From UBA6164 sp963979005 (GTDB taxonomy: Bacteria > Patescibacteriota > Gracilibacteria > BD1-5 > UBA6164), in NCBI GenBank assembly GCA_963979005.1, contig CAXBVF010000001.1:3591-67590 (forward strand): a stretch of 64,000 bases of DNA, in the 5' to 3' direction. Position 1 is the stretch's first letter. Every line of letters starts with the position of its first letter. Positions 55,669 through 64,000 of the stretch are shown here, one piece after another. The notes under the pieces were generated by a model. The model was given only the letters and a program-made list of their open reading frames with translations, did no database searches and was not told the DNA's origin. Both the position numbers and the translations under genes were made by a program.

Positions 55669-56868
55669 ATGGATATTAAAAAAGACTTTCCTATATTTCA
55701 AAACAATAAAGATTTAATATTTTTTGATTCAACATCATCGACACAAAAACCAAGTTATGTTATAGATGGAATAAAGGATTACCTAGAAAATAGTTATTCA
55801 AATATTCATAGATGAATGTATGATATAGCATGAATTTCTGAAGAATTGTATGATAATTCAAAAAAGAAAGTTGCAGAACTTATATGAGCGGAATCTTACA
55901 AAGAAGTTATATATACATATAATTCTACGTATGCTTCAAATCTATTAGTTTGATCACTTAGATTAACATGAAAATTAAAAGCTGGAGATAAAGTATTATT
56001 AAGTATTGTTGAACATCATGCTAATATAGTTCCATGGCTTATATTAAAAGATGAAATAGGTATAGATATAGATTATGTAGATGTGGATGAAAATTTTAAT
56101 TTAGATTTAGAGGATTTTAACAAAAAATATGATGAGAGTGTAAAAGTAATTTCTTTTACTCATGTTTCTAATATTACTGGACAAGTTTTTGATTTAGAAA
56201 AAATTTGAGAACTTAAAAGGGCAGATACATTATTTATTATTGATGCATCTCAAAGTGTTCCTCATTTCAAAATAGATTTAAAAAAATTAAATGCTGATTT
56301 CATATTTTTTACATGACATAAAATAATGGCAGATTCAGGTATTTGAGTATTATGGTGAAAAACTGAACTATTAAATGAGTTAAAGCCAGTATTTTCTGGA
56401 TGATGATCTATATCAAAAGTAGAAGAAACATGTTTTATAGATGGGAAATTACCTTATAAATTTGAACCTGGTACTCCTAATCTTACATGAGCTGTTAGTT
56501 TATTAAAGGCCTTGGAGTATATAGATAGTATTTGATGATTTGAAAAAGTAGAGGAAATAGAAAAGGACTTAGTAGAGTATACATTAAAAAAAATAAATGA
56601 TAGAGCTTATATTAAACTTATTTGAAGTAATAGTTCAGAAAAAAGAGTCTGAGTTTTTGCATTTACATTATCAAATATACATTCAGATGATATAGCAGAT
56701 GCTATGGCAGAAGAAAATATATGTATTAGGTCTGGTTTACATTGTGCTCATCCTTTTTTGAACAAATTATGACTAAATCATTCATCTAGAATGAGTTTGT
56801 ATATTTATAATACACATGAAGATATTGATAAGTTTTTTGAAGTTTTAGATGATGCTAGCAAATACTAA
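55669..56868 (+). CDS. sufS: Cysteine desulfurase SufS
   Basis: 399 residues. PLP enzyme that takes sulfur from cysteine for cluster building. FDSTSSTQKP near 25, VEHHANIVPW near 116, the PLP Lys218 in FTGHKIMADSGIGVLWG, and the catalytic Cys359 in RSGLHCAHP, which marks the SufS group II type. Length matches the family. Confidence 0.95.
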
Positions 56869-56930
56869 AACTATTTGAGTTTTACTAATAAAGTCTTATA
56901 TTTAATTAATATATTTTTTTACAAAAAATT

Positions 56931-57425
56931 ATGAAAAAGAAAACAAAATTAATAACAATTGCTGTACTATCAGTATTAGCTACATTTAATGCATTTTACT
57001 TGAGCTATGATTGGATTTTTACAGTTGATGAAGCTTCTAGTTTATATTTTTTAGCAACTGAATCTACTGCAGTAGGTTGAAGTTTTTGCGATATTAATGA
57101 AACATTATCATGTAGTGCTGTATTATCTCATCCTTTATCACAAATATATTGAATTCCTTTTCCTTTGATAGCTTTATTTGTATATCCAATTATTTTATTA
57201 GTTACAATACTTGGTATATTAAAAAAATATAAATATGTATTTAAAACTTTGGCTTTAATGTCTGTTGGTTGAATAATGTTTAATGGTTATTTTATATATC
57301 AAGAAACATTTAATATTTGAGCATTTTGTCCACTATGTTTAATATGTAGTGCTATAATACTTACTATATTTGGATTATCGGTAACTGAAGTAAAAAAGGA
57401 ATGTATAAAAAATAAGAAAAAATAA
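56931..57425 (+). CDS. Vitamin K epoxide reductase (VKOR)-family membrane protein
   Basis: 164 residues, four to five hydrophobic helices. The VKOR loop cysteines are visible (CDINETLSCSAV near residue 47) and the active CPLC near 139. VKOR homologues reoxidise DsbA-type proteins, making disulfides outside the cytoplasm. Its place between sufS and sufU is odd and could mean co-regulation by iron or redox state. The many secreted Cys-rich proteins in the window would need such an enzyme. Confidence 0.85.
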
Positions 57426-57426
57426 T

Positions 57427-57825
57427 ATGTATAATGAAATGATAACTTACTATTCAAAGAATCCATTTAATAAATTTGAAATGGAGGATCATACAATAAG
57501 TTATTTTGAAGATAATGAAACGTGTTGAGATGCATTGATAGTATTTCTAAAGATAAAAGATAATATAATAGAAAATTGGAGTTTTACTTGAGATACTGCT
57601 ATTATTACAACTGCTTGTTGAGGAGTTTTTTGAGAAAGTATCATATGAATGAGTATAGATGAAGTATTAAAATTTGATTATAAATACATTGTAGAATTAA
57701 TAGGAGAGGAAGTAAGTAATAGAAGAAAAAAAGCTTCTGTACTAGCTCTTTTGACTACTAGAAACGCTATTCATAAGTATTTAGATGACTGAATAGTTGA
57801 TGATTTTGATAATGTGATAGAATAA
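57427..57825 (+). CDS. sufU: SufU/NifU-like scaffold or sulfur-transfer protein
   Basis: 132 residues. ETCGDALIVFLKI near residue 33 and TTACGGVFGESII near 63 match the first two cysteine motifs of NifU_N/SufU. The third conserved cysteine (usually in a K-C-S-V-L-A context) is replaced by Ala (KKASVLALL near residue 102). ATG is 1 nt after the VKOR stop, so the genes are coupled. Confidence 0.82.
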
Positions 57826-57844
57826 TAGAATTTAATTATAATAA

Positions 57845-58240
57845 ATGCTTAAACTTTCAAAAAAATGATGATATGCTCTAAAGGCTGTATTGTATATAGC
57901 TGAAAGAGAAACAGAATTAATAAAAATAGTAGATATTTCGAGAGAATTATCTATATCTGAATCATTACTTAGAAGAATTATTTCTGATTTAGAGAGAACA
58001 AATATATTAAGTACTATAAAGGGAAGATCATGAGGTGTAAAATTATGAGAGGGGACTAATAAAATATCTATATATGATATACTTAGCTCTGTATGAGAAG
58101 AACTATGAATAACAGATTGTACTAAGTGATTGATATGTGATAATAGTGATGTTTGTAGTACGACATTATTACTATGAAATTTACAAAAAAGCTTTAATTG
58201 AATACTCAAACTTCAAACTTTGGATAAAATAATCAAATAA
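57845..58240 (+). CDS. Rrf2-family regulator with IscR-type cysteines
   Basis: 131 residues. Winged helix N-terminus (LSKKGGYALKAVLYIAER), RSGGVKLGE wing, then a C-x5-C-x5-C set (CTKGLICDNSDVC near residue 89-101), exactly the [2Fe-2S] ligand spacing of IscR. Likely senses cluster status and regulates the suf operon it ends. Target sites are unproven; the 51236-51250 inverted repeat is a candidate. Confidence 0.88.
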
Positions 58241-58271
58241 AAAAGAACTCTTTAAAAGAGTTCTTTTTTAT
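58239..58271. terminator. Terminator of the suf operon
   Basis: AAAAAAGAACTCTTT with full complement, T tract, shared by the convergent rplA. Confidence 0.85.
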
Positions 58272-58275
58272 TTGA

Positions 58276-58974
58276 TTATTTTTCTTCATCAGTATTCATA
58301 TCTATTCTAATTGAAGGTCACATTGCATTACAGATAAATACAGAATTTATATATTTACCTTTAGATCATGCAGGTTTTACTTCGTTAATAGTTTTTAAGA
58401 AGTGTTCTAAATTAGCTTCTAATTTTTCAGCTCCGAATGAAAGTTTACCAAAAAATGAATGAACATTACCTTGTTTATCAGTTTTGAATTCAAATTTTCA
58501 AGCAGAAATTTCTTTTATAGCAGATACTAAATCAGGAGTAACTGTTCCAGCTTTAGGGTTAGGCATTAAACCTTTTGGTCCTAAAACTCTAGCTATTTTA
58601 CCTAAATGTCTCATCATAGTAGGAGTAGCAACACAAACATCAAAATCTAATCATTGATTACCTTTATCGATATTATCGATTAATTCTTCTCAACCAGCTA
58701 TCATTGCTCCAGCAGCTTTAAGTTCATCAGCATTTCCATCTGTAAAAGCACAAACTTTTGAAACTTTACCTGAACCATTTGGTAGAGAAATAGTAGTTCT
58801 GATTATTTGATCAGCATGTTTTGTATCCAAGTTTAAATTTAAATGAATTTCAACCGTAGGATCAAATTTAACTGTATTAGTTTTTTCTAATAGTTCTACA
58901 GCTTCTTTTACTGAATAAGCCATTTCTGAGTTAAGTAACTCAACAGCTTTATTATATTTTTTACCTCTTGCCAT
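58276..58974 (-). CDS. rplA: 50S ribosomal protein L1
   Basis: 232 residues. L1-stalk protein and, in many bacteria, translational repressor. ARGKKYNKAVELLN, TVEIHLNLNLDTKHADQIIRTTISLPNGSGK, GKIARVLGPKGLMPNPKAGTVT (joined signature) and the C-terminal NPxIRID-like end. ATG 58974 is chosen over a frame start at 59010 because MARGKKYN is the family start. rplK is not next to it. The leader (58985-59030) holds a GACAT/ATGTC hairpin that may be an autoregulatory site (inference). Confidence 0.95.
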
Positions 58975-59052
58975 TATATAATTTTTAAAAAATAAAGGTT
59001 TTAACGACATAACTTAGTCATGTCTTCCTTAATAGGTGGGCAGATTATATAT

Positions 59053-59096
59053 AAAAAAAAGAAAAAGTAAAATGTTTTATTTTTTAACTTTTTCAA
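59053..59096 (-). terminator. Terminator after yidD
   Basis: Minus strand: GAAAAAGT...ACTTTTTC stem with a T run, overlapping the yidD stop. It lies just upstream of the rplA leader. Confidence 0.65.
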
Positions 59097-59349
59097 CTGG
59101 GTCATATCATCATTTATTCCATGGCATACATCTACTGATTCTAAGTATTCATTTAAAAGAACCTATAATTGCTCATTTTTTTTCTATTGATTCAATCATA
59201 TATTCGCTACAAGTAGGAATATGTTTACAGTAGGGAGTGTTATTTCTTGATTTTGCCCATAGTGAGTGATCAGGGGATAGAATAAGCTGATAAGTTTTGA
59301 CTGTTTTTATTAATATGTTTTGAATAATATTATGCTGCTTCTTGCTCAT
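59077..59349 (-). CDS. yidD: Membrane protein insertion efficiency factor YidD
   Basis: 90 residues. TYQLILSPDHS near residue 19, YCKHIPTCSEYMIESIEKKG near 35 and RISRCMPWNKGGYDPV near 67 match YidD, an amphipathic peripheral membrane protein. In most genomes it lies between rnpA and yidC; here it ends the infC-rplT operon. It overlaps the preceding gene by 20 nt. Confidence 0.92.
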
Positions 59350-59650
59350 CTTTAGAATTATTAATATTTTTATTTGATAATATTTTATTTAATCTAGAAG
59401 CATAAGCAATATTAATTTCTATTAAAAGTAAGCTAACTCCCTCTTGACCTTTTTCAATTAAGTACTTAACAGAGTTTGATACTCATAATTGAGGAGTATA
59501 TGACATAGTTTCTTCTCAAAATAATTTTCAATTATTTACTTTATCAGATTTGATTCATACTATTTTATTATATTCATCTATATAAAATTCTGCTTTATAA
59601 GTTTCTTGAAGGGCACATCAATGTACAATTCAGTCTTGAGTTTGATTCAT
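59330..59650 (-). CDS. Small unknown protein overlapping yidD
   Basis: 106 residues, no family recognised. Rich in Lys, Glu, Asn and Ile; starts MNQTQDGIVHWCALQETYKAEFY, ends DEQEAA. Its last 20 nt overlap the start of yidD in another frame, so the two are likely translationally coupled. Eight or so TGA/GGN glycines; uses TGA, so native. Confidence 0.65.
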
Positions 59651-59674
59651 TTATTAAAATTTTAAGATATAAAA

Positions 59675-59708
59675 AAATAAGAACTAGTAAAAACTAATTC
59701 TTATTTAA
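59675..59708 (-). terminator. Hairpin after rplT
   Basis: AAATAAGAA-TAGT stem with TTTT loop; T tract on the minus strand. It overlaps the rplT stop codon, so the two downstream genes need read-through or their own promoter. Confidence 0.6.
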
Positions 59709-60045
59709 CAAAATTTATAACATTTGAGAATACAGTAGGATTTGAGATAGCCAAATTTGATAATACTTTTCTGTTTAATACAACTTTTTTCTTGTATAGA
59801 GCATTAATAAATTTTGAGTAAGTCATTCCATTTTCTCTAGCAGCAATATTGATTCTTACTGTCCAAAGTTTTCTAAATTCTCTCTTTTTTCTTTTTCTAC
59901 CAATAAAGGCATTAGTACCAGCTTTCATCCAAGCATTTTTTGCTCTAGAGAAAACTCTTGAATTTAATAATCTATAACCTTTAGTGGCTTTTAGAATATT
60001 TTTATGTCTTTTTCTAGTCATTAGACCTCTTTTAACTCTAACCAT
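59701..60045 (-). CDS. rplT: 50S ribosomal protein L20
   Basis: 114 residues. Essential early 23S-binding assembly protein. MVRVKRGLMTRKRHKNILKATKGYR, RKRKKREFRKLWTVRINIAARENGMTYSKFI are diagnostic (joined). No TGA codon in the gene: all glycines are GGN, so it reads the same in both codes. Third of infC-rpmI-rplT. Confidence 0.96.
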   Translation of the reverse strand: MVRVKRGLMTRKRHKNILKATKGYRLLNSRVFSRAKNAWMKAGTNAFIGRKRKKREFRKLWTVRINIAARENGMTYSKFINALYKKKVVLNRKVLSNLAISNPTVFSNVINFVK

Positions 60046-60084
60046 TTTTATATTTAGTTTATAATATTAATATTAACAATTTTC

Positions 60085-60279
60085 CTATATATGAGGTAGT
60101 TGTTGTTTAATTTTTTTTGTTTCACTAGATGAAACCATTAATCCGTATTTATTTCTAGATTTAGCTTTTGAAGATTTATTACTTAATAAATGCTTTTTCC
60201 AAGCTTTTGCTAGTTTAAATTTACCTTTTCCAGTAACTTTAACTCTTTTCTTTACTCAACTTCTAGTCTTTAAAGTCAT
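60085..60279 (-). CDS. rpmI: 50S ribosomal protein L35
   Basis: 64 residues, exact family length. KTRSGVKKRVKVTGKGKFKLAKAWKKHLLSNKS (joined) is the L35 pattern. The one TGA-Gly falls where most homologues have Ala or Gly. Between infC and rplT as usual. Confidence 0.94.
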
Positions 60280-60300
60280 AATTTTTAATTATTATATAAA

Positions 60301-60813
60301 TTATTTAATTGGTTTTAACATAGCGATAAATGTATTTCAATTTTTTCTAACCTGTCATTCTAGTTTATACATTTCTGATAAACTTTCGACAAAAGTTTCC
60401 ATTTTGGTACTTGCTAATTCTGCATAATGATTTTCTCTTCATTTTAACATTAAAGTTACCTTTAATGGGTGATGAGCTTCTCAAAACTTCATAGCGTGCT
60501 TTCTTCTAATTTCTAAATCATGATCTCAGATTTTGAAAGTAATTCTAATTGTTTTTAAGTCTGGAGCTTTTCATTTTTGCTTTTGCTTTTGATCTTGTTT
60601 CTTCATTCTGTATAAATGTTTTCAATAATCTAACATTTTTACAATACTTACATCTCAGTTTCTTCAAATTTCCATCAAATCTAATTCTTGCTCGTTAGCC
60701 ATAGTTTTGGCTTCGTTTAAAGACATTTCACCTAGGTTTTCACCGCGGTCAGTTATAATTTGAACTTTATGTGCCCTTATTTGATCATTTAAAGCTTTCT
60801 TTTTCTCTTTCAA
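60301..60813 (-). CDS. infC: Translation initiation factor IF-3, TTG start
   Basis: 170 residues. Keeps 30S free of 50S and checks initiator codon pairing. NDQIRAHKVQIITDRGENLGEMSLNEA and DLMEIRRNGDVSIVKMLDYGKHLY are characteristic, with KTIRITFKIGDHDLEIRRKHAMKFG in the C-domain. In frame, a TAA lies two codons before the TTG at 60813, and no ATG, GTG or ATT lies between it and the conserved start. IF-3 genes in other bacteria also use rare start codons that IF-3 itself rejects, for autoregulation. Confidence 0.93.
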
Positions 60814-60830
60814 TTTACTTTAATTAGAAA

Positions 60831-61130
60831 TTAAGATAATTCTTTAGCCATTTTCACGAATTTAGCTTTTTTTCTAGATCCGTTGTTTGGGTGAATTATA
60901 TTCTTTTTTACTAATTTATCAATAATAGATTGTAAACCTGATTTAATAGTTTTACCATCTTTATCTTTTTTGTTAACTAAAATCTCTTTAGCTAACTTTG
61001 CATTTTTATCTTTAATAGCTGTTTCAAATGCTATTCTAGCTTCTCTATACAAAGCTCTGAAATGATTATTTCTAGCTTGTTTTTTATGATTTTGTCTTAA
61101 TTGTTTTTTAGCTGATGCGATTATTGGCAT
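60831..61130 (-). CDS. rpsT: 30S ribosomal protein S20
   Basis: 99 residues. MPIIASAKKQLRQNHKKQARNNHFRALYREARIAFETA (joined) and the C-terminal KKNIIHPNNGSRKKAKFVKMAKEL are S20. All glycines are GGN. It heads the infC operon, with a perfect promoter about 85 nt upstream. Confidence 0.95.
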   Translation of the reverse strand: MPIIASAKKQLRQNHKKQARNNHFRALYREARIAFETAIKDKNAKLAKEILVNKKDKDGKTIKSGLQSIIDKLVKKNIIHPNNGSRKKAKFVKMAKELS

Positions 61131-61216
61131 AAAAAAATGTTTAAATATAATAATATAATGCGATTAAATAACCAAATTGAGGATAGGATTATTTAATCAG
61201 TCTTCTTCGTGCGGAG

Positions 61217-61244
61217 ATTATATGAAGAATGAGGGAATAGTCAA
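61217..61244 (-). promoter_or_regulatory. Promoter of rpsT-infC-rpmI-rplT
   Basis: Minus strand: TTGACT (61244-61239), 16-bp spacer, TATAAT (61222-61217). Confidence 0.75.
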
Positions 61245-61299
61245 ATGTTTTTTCCAAATAGTTTTTTTAATTTTTTAATAGCTTAATTTTGTTTTAAAA

Positions 61300-63636
61300 T
61301 TATCTAAGCTCTCATCATTTTTTTTCTACTTTTTTAACTATTTCATTAATTAACTGATTTTTAATTTTATCATCAAGTGTTCAGTCCATTGATTGGATAA
61401 ATATTTTATAAGTTAAACTTCTTTTTCATGCTAGTTTTACCTCATCTTCATATATATCTACTAATTCCACTTTTGTTATTAGGCTTGGATTAGTTTTTTC
61501 AATAGCTAATTTAATGTCTTTAGCTTTAACTTTTTTGGTAATCACAAAATTTAAATCAAAGTTATTTTCTTGAAAACTAGAAACATCCTTTGCTTTTGTT
61601 ATAGAATATAAAGCATTTTTCAATTTATCTATATTTATATCGAAATATCAAATTCTATCTTTTATTTCGAAGTTAGCTGCAATTTTTGGGTGTATTTCTC
61701 AAATAGTTCATATTTCTTGACCTCTAACTATTATATTTGCAACTCTTCATCAATGAGCAAAGCTTGGTTTTTCATTAGGAATATCAAATGCATAACTCTT
61801 TACTCATAGAGTTTTAAATAAATCTCATATTACATTTTGTACATCATAATATGCTAGTTCTTTTTTATTTATTTCTACTCAGGCTAGAGAATAAAACTCA
61901 TTAACTTCATTTCATTCTTTATTAAATACTTTTTCAAGCTCAAATAGTTTTATATCTGAGTATTCTCTTATATTTTTCTCTAAAGACAATAATAAATTTG
62001 GGATTAATCTTCATCTTAAGTGAGTTAATTCTTCTGAAAGAGAATTTTTCATAGGAACTAAATTTTCTACATTTCAGCCAGTTTTTTTCATTAATTCTTC
62101 ATTTACAAAAGAATATGTATACATGTCATAGTATCATTTATTTGTGAAATAATTTCTAGCGTCATTTTTGATTTTATATGTATTTGTTTGTATTACTGCT
62201 CATAGGTTGATTCTAGGTACAGTTGCTTCAATGTTGTCATAACCATCTATTCTAGCAATTTCTTCAGCAATATCTGCTTTTGTTACTAAATCTTTTCTCC
62301 AAAATGGTATAGTTAAAATATCCTCTTTTTCTTGTATTCAGAGATCGTTTAAAATAGCTAAAGATTGTTCTCTAGAATATTTCTTTCATATTAGATTATT
62401 AATAAAATCTAAGTTAAATGAAATTGTAACTATTTCTTGTTTGTTAGGATATATATCAGAATAAGCCGCCAATTTAATTCATTTTAAGTTTTTTTCTAAT
62501 TCATTTGCTATTAAGCTTACTCACCTAGAAGGCATCTCTACTTGTATATCTTTTTCAAACACATTTAATGAATCTGTTCTAATTCATAATCTTTTTCATG
62601 TTTTTCTAACTACTGCTTGATTAAAGTGTGCTCATTCTACTATAATATTTTTAGTTTCATCACTAACAGCTGATTCTTTTCATCAAATTACTCATCAAAG
62701 TGCTAATATTTTTTCTTTGTCAGTAATAACTATATCTTCTGTACTTAGCTCGTATTCACTATCATTTAAGGCAATGAATTTTTCTCATTGTTTTGCATAT
62801 CTTATAATAATATTTCAGTTTATTTTATTAGCATCAAAACAATGAGTTGGTTGACCATATAAATATAGGGCATAGTTTGAGATATCTATTAATAATCATT
62901 TTGAACTAACTTCAGCTGAATTTAGAACCTCTTTGATATAATTTGGAGTTTCTGAATTAGATACATTTTCTATTTTTAATCAGATATATCTATTTACTAC
63001 ATCTGTAATTTGATTATCTATTCATAAATCTCTTAATTTTGAAAAATCTCTATTTTCATATTCAAAATCAAATTTTTTATTATTTATAGCGTTTATTTCT
63101 CTCAATATTCAGATATGTGAAAATAAATCAGGTCTATGATTAATAGCCTTGTTATCTATTTCTAGTATTGCATCATTTTGTTCTAAATATTCTCTCATAC
63201 AAGTATCTAGTGGAGCATTAGAGTCTAACTCTAATATTCCAGACTGTCTTTCATCTATTAATCAAAGCTCATCTTCACTACAAATCATTCATTCAGAAGT
63301 TTCTCATCTAATTTTTGTTTTTTTAATTACAAAATCTGCTGCTAATTGTGCACCACAAAGAGCCACAGGAACTTTTATTCCAGCTTTTACATTTGGAGCA
63401 CCACAAACTATAGGGTAGGTATTTCAGCATACTTTTACAGTTGTACAGTTTAATCTATCTGAATCTGGATGTCTTTCGCATGTTAAAACTTCTCATACAA
63501 ATACTTGTTCTAAATGTGATCACTCTAAAAGTATATCTTCTACTTCTGCTGTATGCATTATCAATTCTTGAGCAGTTTCTTCTACTGATTTTATTTCTGG
63601 AATATATTTTTTTAATACTTTATATGAAATTTTCAT
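61300..63636 (-). CDS. pheT: Phenylalanyl-tRNA synthetase beta subunit
   Basis: 778 residues, family length. N-terminal EMAP-type tRNA-binding domain (HPDSDRLNCTTVKVCG...CGAPNVKAGIKVPVALCGAQL), B3/4 editing region, B5, the catalytic-like fold (TNTYKIKNDARNYFTNKGYYDMYTYSF) and the C-terminal anticodon-binding B8 domain (ferredoxin-like). pheS is not next to it: the upstream gene is recA. The gene is broken in about 40 places under the standard code. Confidence 0.94.
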
Positions 63637-63668
63637 TTGTTTGTTTGTTTAAATTTTTACTGAGTATT

Positions 63669-63696
63669 AATATATTGAAAAAGATAGGAAAGGCAA
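63669..63696 (-). promoter_or_regulatory. Promoter of pheT
   Basis: Minus strand: TTGCCT (63696-63691), 16-bp spacer, TATATT (63674-63669). Confidence 0.55.
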
Positions 63697-63709
63697 GAAA
63701 AAGGGAACT

Positions 63710-63741
63710 AAAAAAAGAAACTTTAAAGTTTCTTTTTTTAG
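63710..63741 (-). terminator. Terminator after recA
   Basis: AAAAAAAGAAACTTT with full complement and T tract; separates recA from pheT. Confidence 0.85.
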
Positions 63742-63743
63742 TT

Positions 63744-64000
63744 TTATAAACTATTTTTAATTACTTCTTCGATTTCTCCAGCAATTTTTGGATTTTCAGC
63801 TAGAAAACTTTTAGCATTTTCTCTACCTTGTCATAGTTTTGTTTCTCAGTAAGAATAGAAAGCTCAAGCTTTTTTAATTACTTCGGAACTAGTTCAAATA
63901 TCAAGAATTTCTCATACTTTAGAAATTCATTCATTATACATTATGTCAAAATCAGCTTCTCTAAACGGAGGAGCAATTTTGTTTTTTATTACTTTTACTT
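63744..64000 (-). CDS. recA: RecA recombinase, C-terminal part
   Basis: 85 C-terminal residues; the rest lies beyond the window. KNKIAPPFREADFDIMYNEGIS, GEILDIG, GAFYSYGETKLGQGRENAKSFLAENP and EIEEVIK match the RecA C-terminal region, which regulates filament activity. The C-terminal acidic tail of E. coli RecA is missing (ends KNSL). Confidence 0.95.

Noticed and set aside
1..64000. Apparent mass pseudogenisation: almost every gene seems to be cut by TGA codons
   Set aside because: With TGA as Gly the frames are continuous, keep family lengths and motifs, and end in TAA/TAG. This is recoding, not decay.

Overview
The window reads as AT-rich chromosome of a bacterium that decodes UGA as glycine (genetic code 25), which points to the candidate phyla Absconditabacteria (SR1) or Gracilibacteria. 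In-frame TGA falls where families have invariant glycines (the HGHLDH motif of RNase J, the GHVDHGKT loop of IF-2, the CGGPH editing motif of AlaRS). Every host gene I could close ends in TAA or TAG. Under the standard code most genes look shattered; under code 25 they are intact. No rRNA, tRNA, CRISPR array or transposase was found.

Layout. 1-1665: end of RNase J. 1.7-2.9 kb: lone lipoprotein gene in a foreign-looking style. 3.0-10.3 kb: exported proteins (possible beta-barrel, giant cadherin-like adhesin, lipoprotein). 10.3-12.9 kb: pyrH, rpmH-rnpA-yidC. 12.9-20.4 kb: LPETG-type surface protein, a 1089-aa protein with a possible peptidoglycan-binding segment, a small lipoprotein and a cysteine-rich repeat protein. 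20.5-28.6 kb: CMP kinase-like gene, trmD between two copies of a 48-nt repeat, trigger factor, a KhpB-like protein, infB and a cyclic-nucleotide-binding protein. 28.8-34.4 kb: infA, rpmJ, rpsM, rpsK, rpsD, rpoA, rplQ, rplM, rpsI, then rpsL, rpsG, rpmA. 34.6-38.5 kb: sugar nucleotidyltransferase and gyrA. 38.6-43.2 kb: four tightly packed unknown genes with a duplicated domain. 43.4-46.6 kb: short alaS, a NIF3-insert-like protein and yvcK. 47.1-51.1 kb: recR, a pilin-like protein, an FtsL-like protein and rsmH. 51.4-58.2 kb: suf iron-sulfur operon with VKOR and an IscR-like regulator. 58.3-61.1 kb: rplA, then rpsT-infC-rpmI-rplT-unknown-yidD. 61.3-64 kb: pheT and the 3' end of recA.

The most unusual signal is a set of small self-contained cassettes (1.74-2.95, 46.6-47.1, 52.16-52.5, 53.9-54.3, 54.31-54.5 kb and possibly 34.4-34.6 kb). 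Most carry a near-consensus promoter, a Shine-Dalgarno sequence that host genes lack, one mostly short lipoprotein or membrane-protein gene without in-frame UGA-Gly, and a GC-rich hairpin terminator. Three lie antisense inside the suf operon. They resemble phage morons and look like imports from a standard-code donor.

Host promoters also show a pattern: TTGNNN and TATNNT boxes separated by exactly 16 bp recur in front of most operons.
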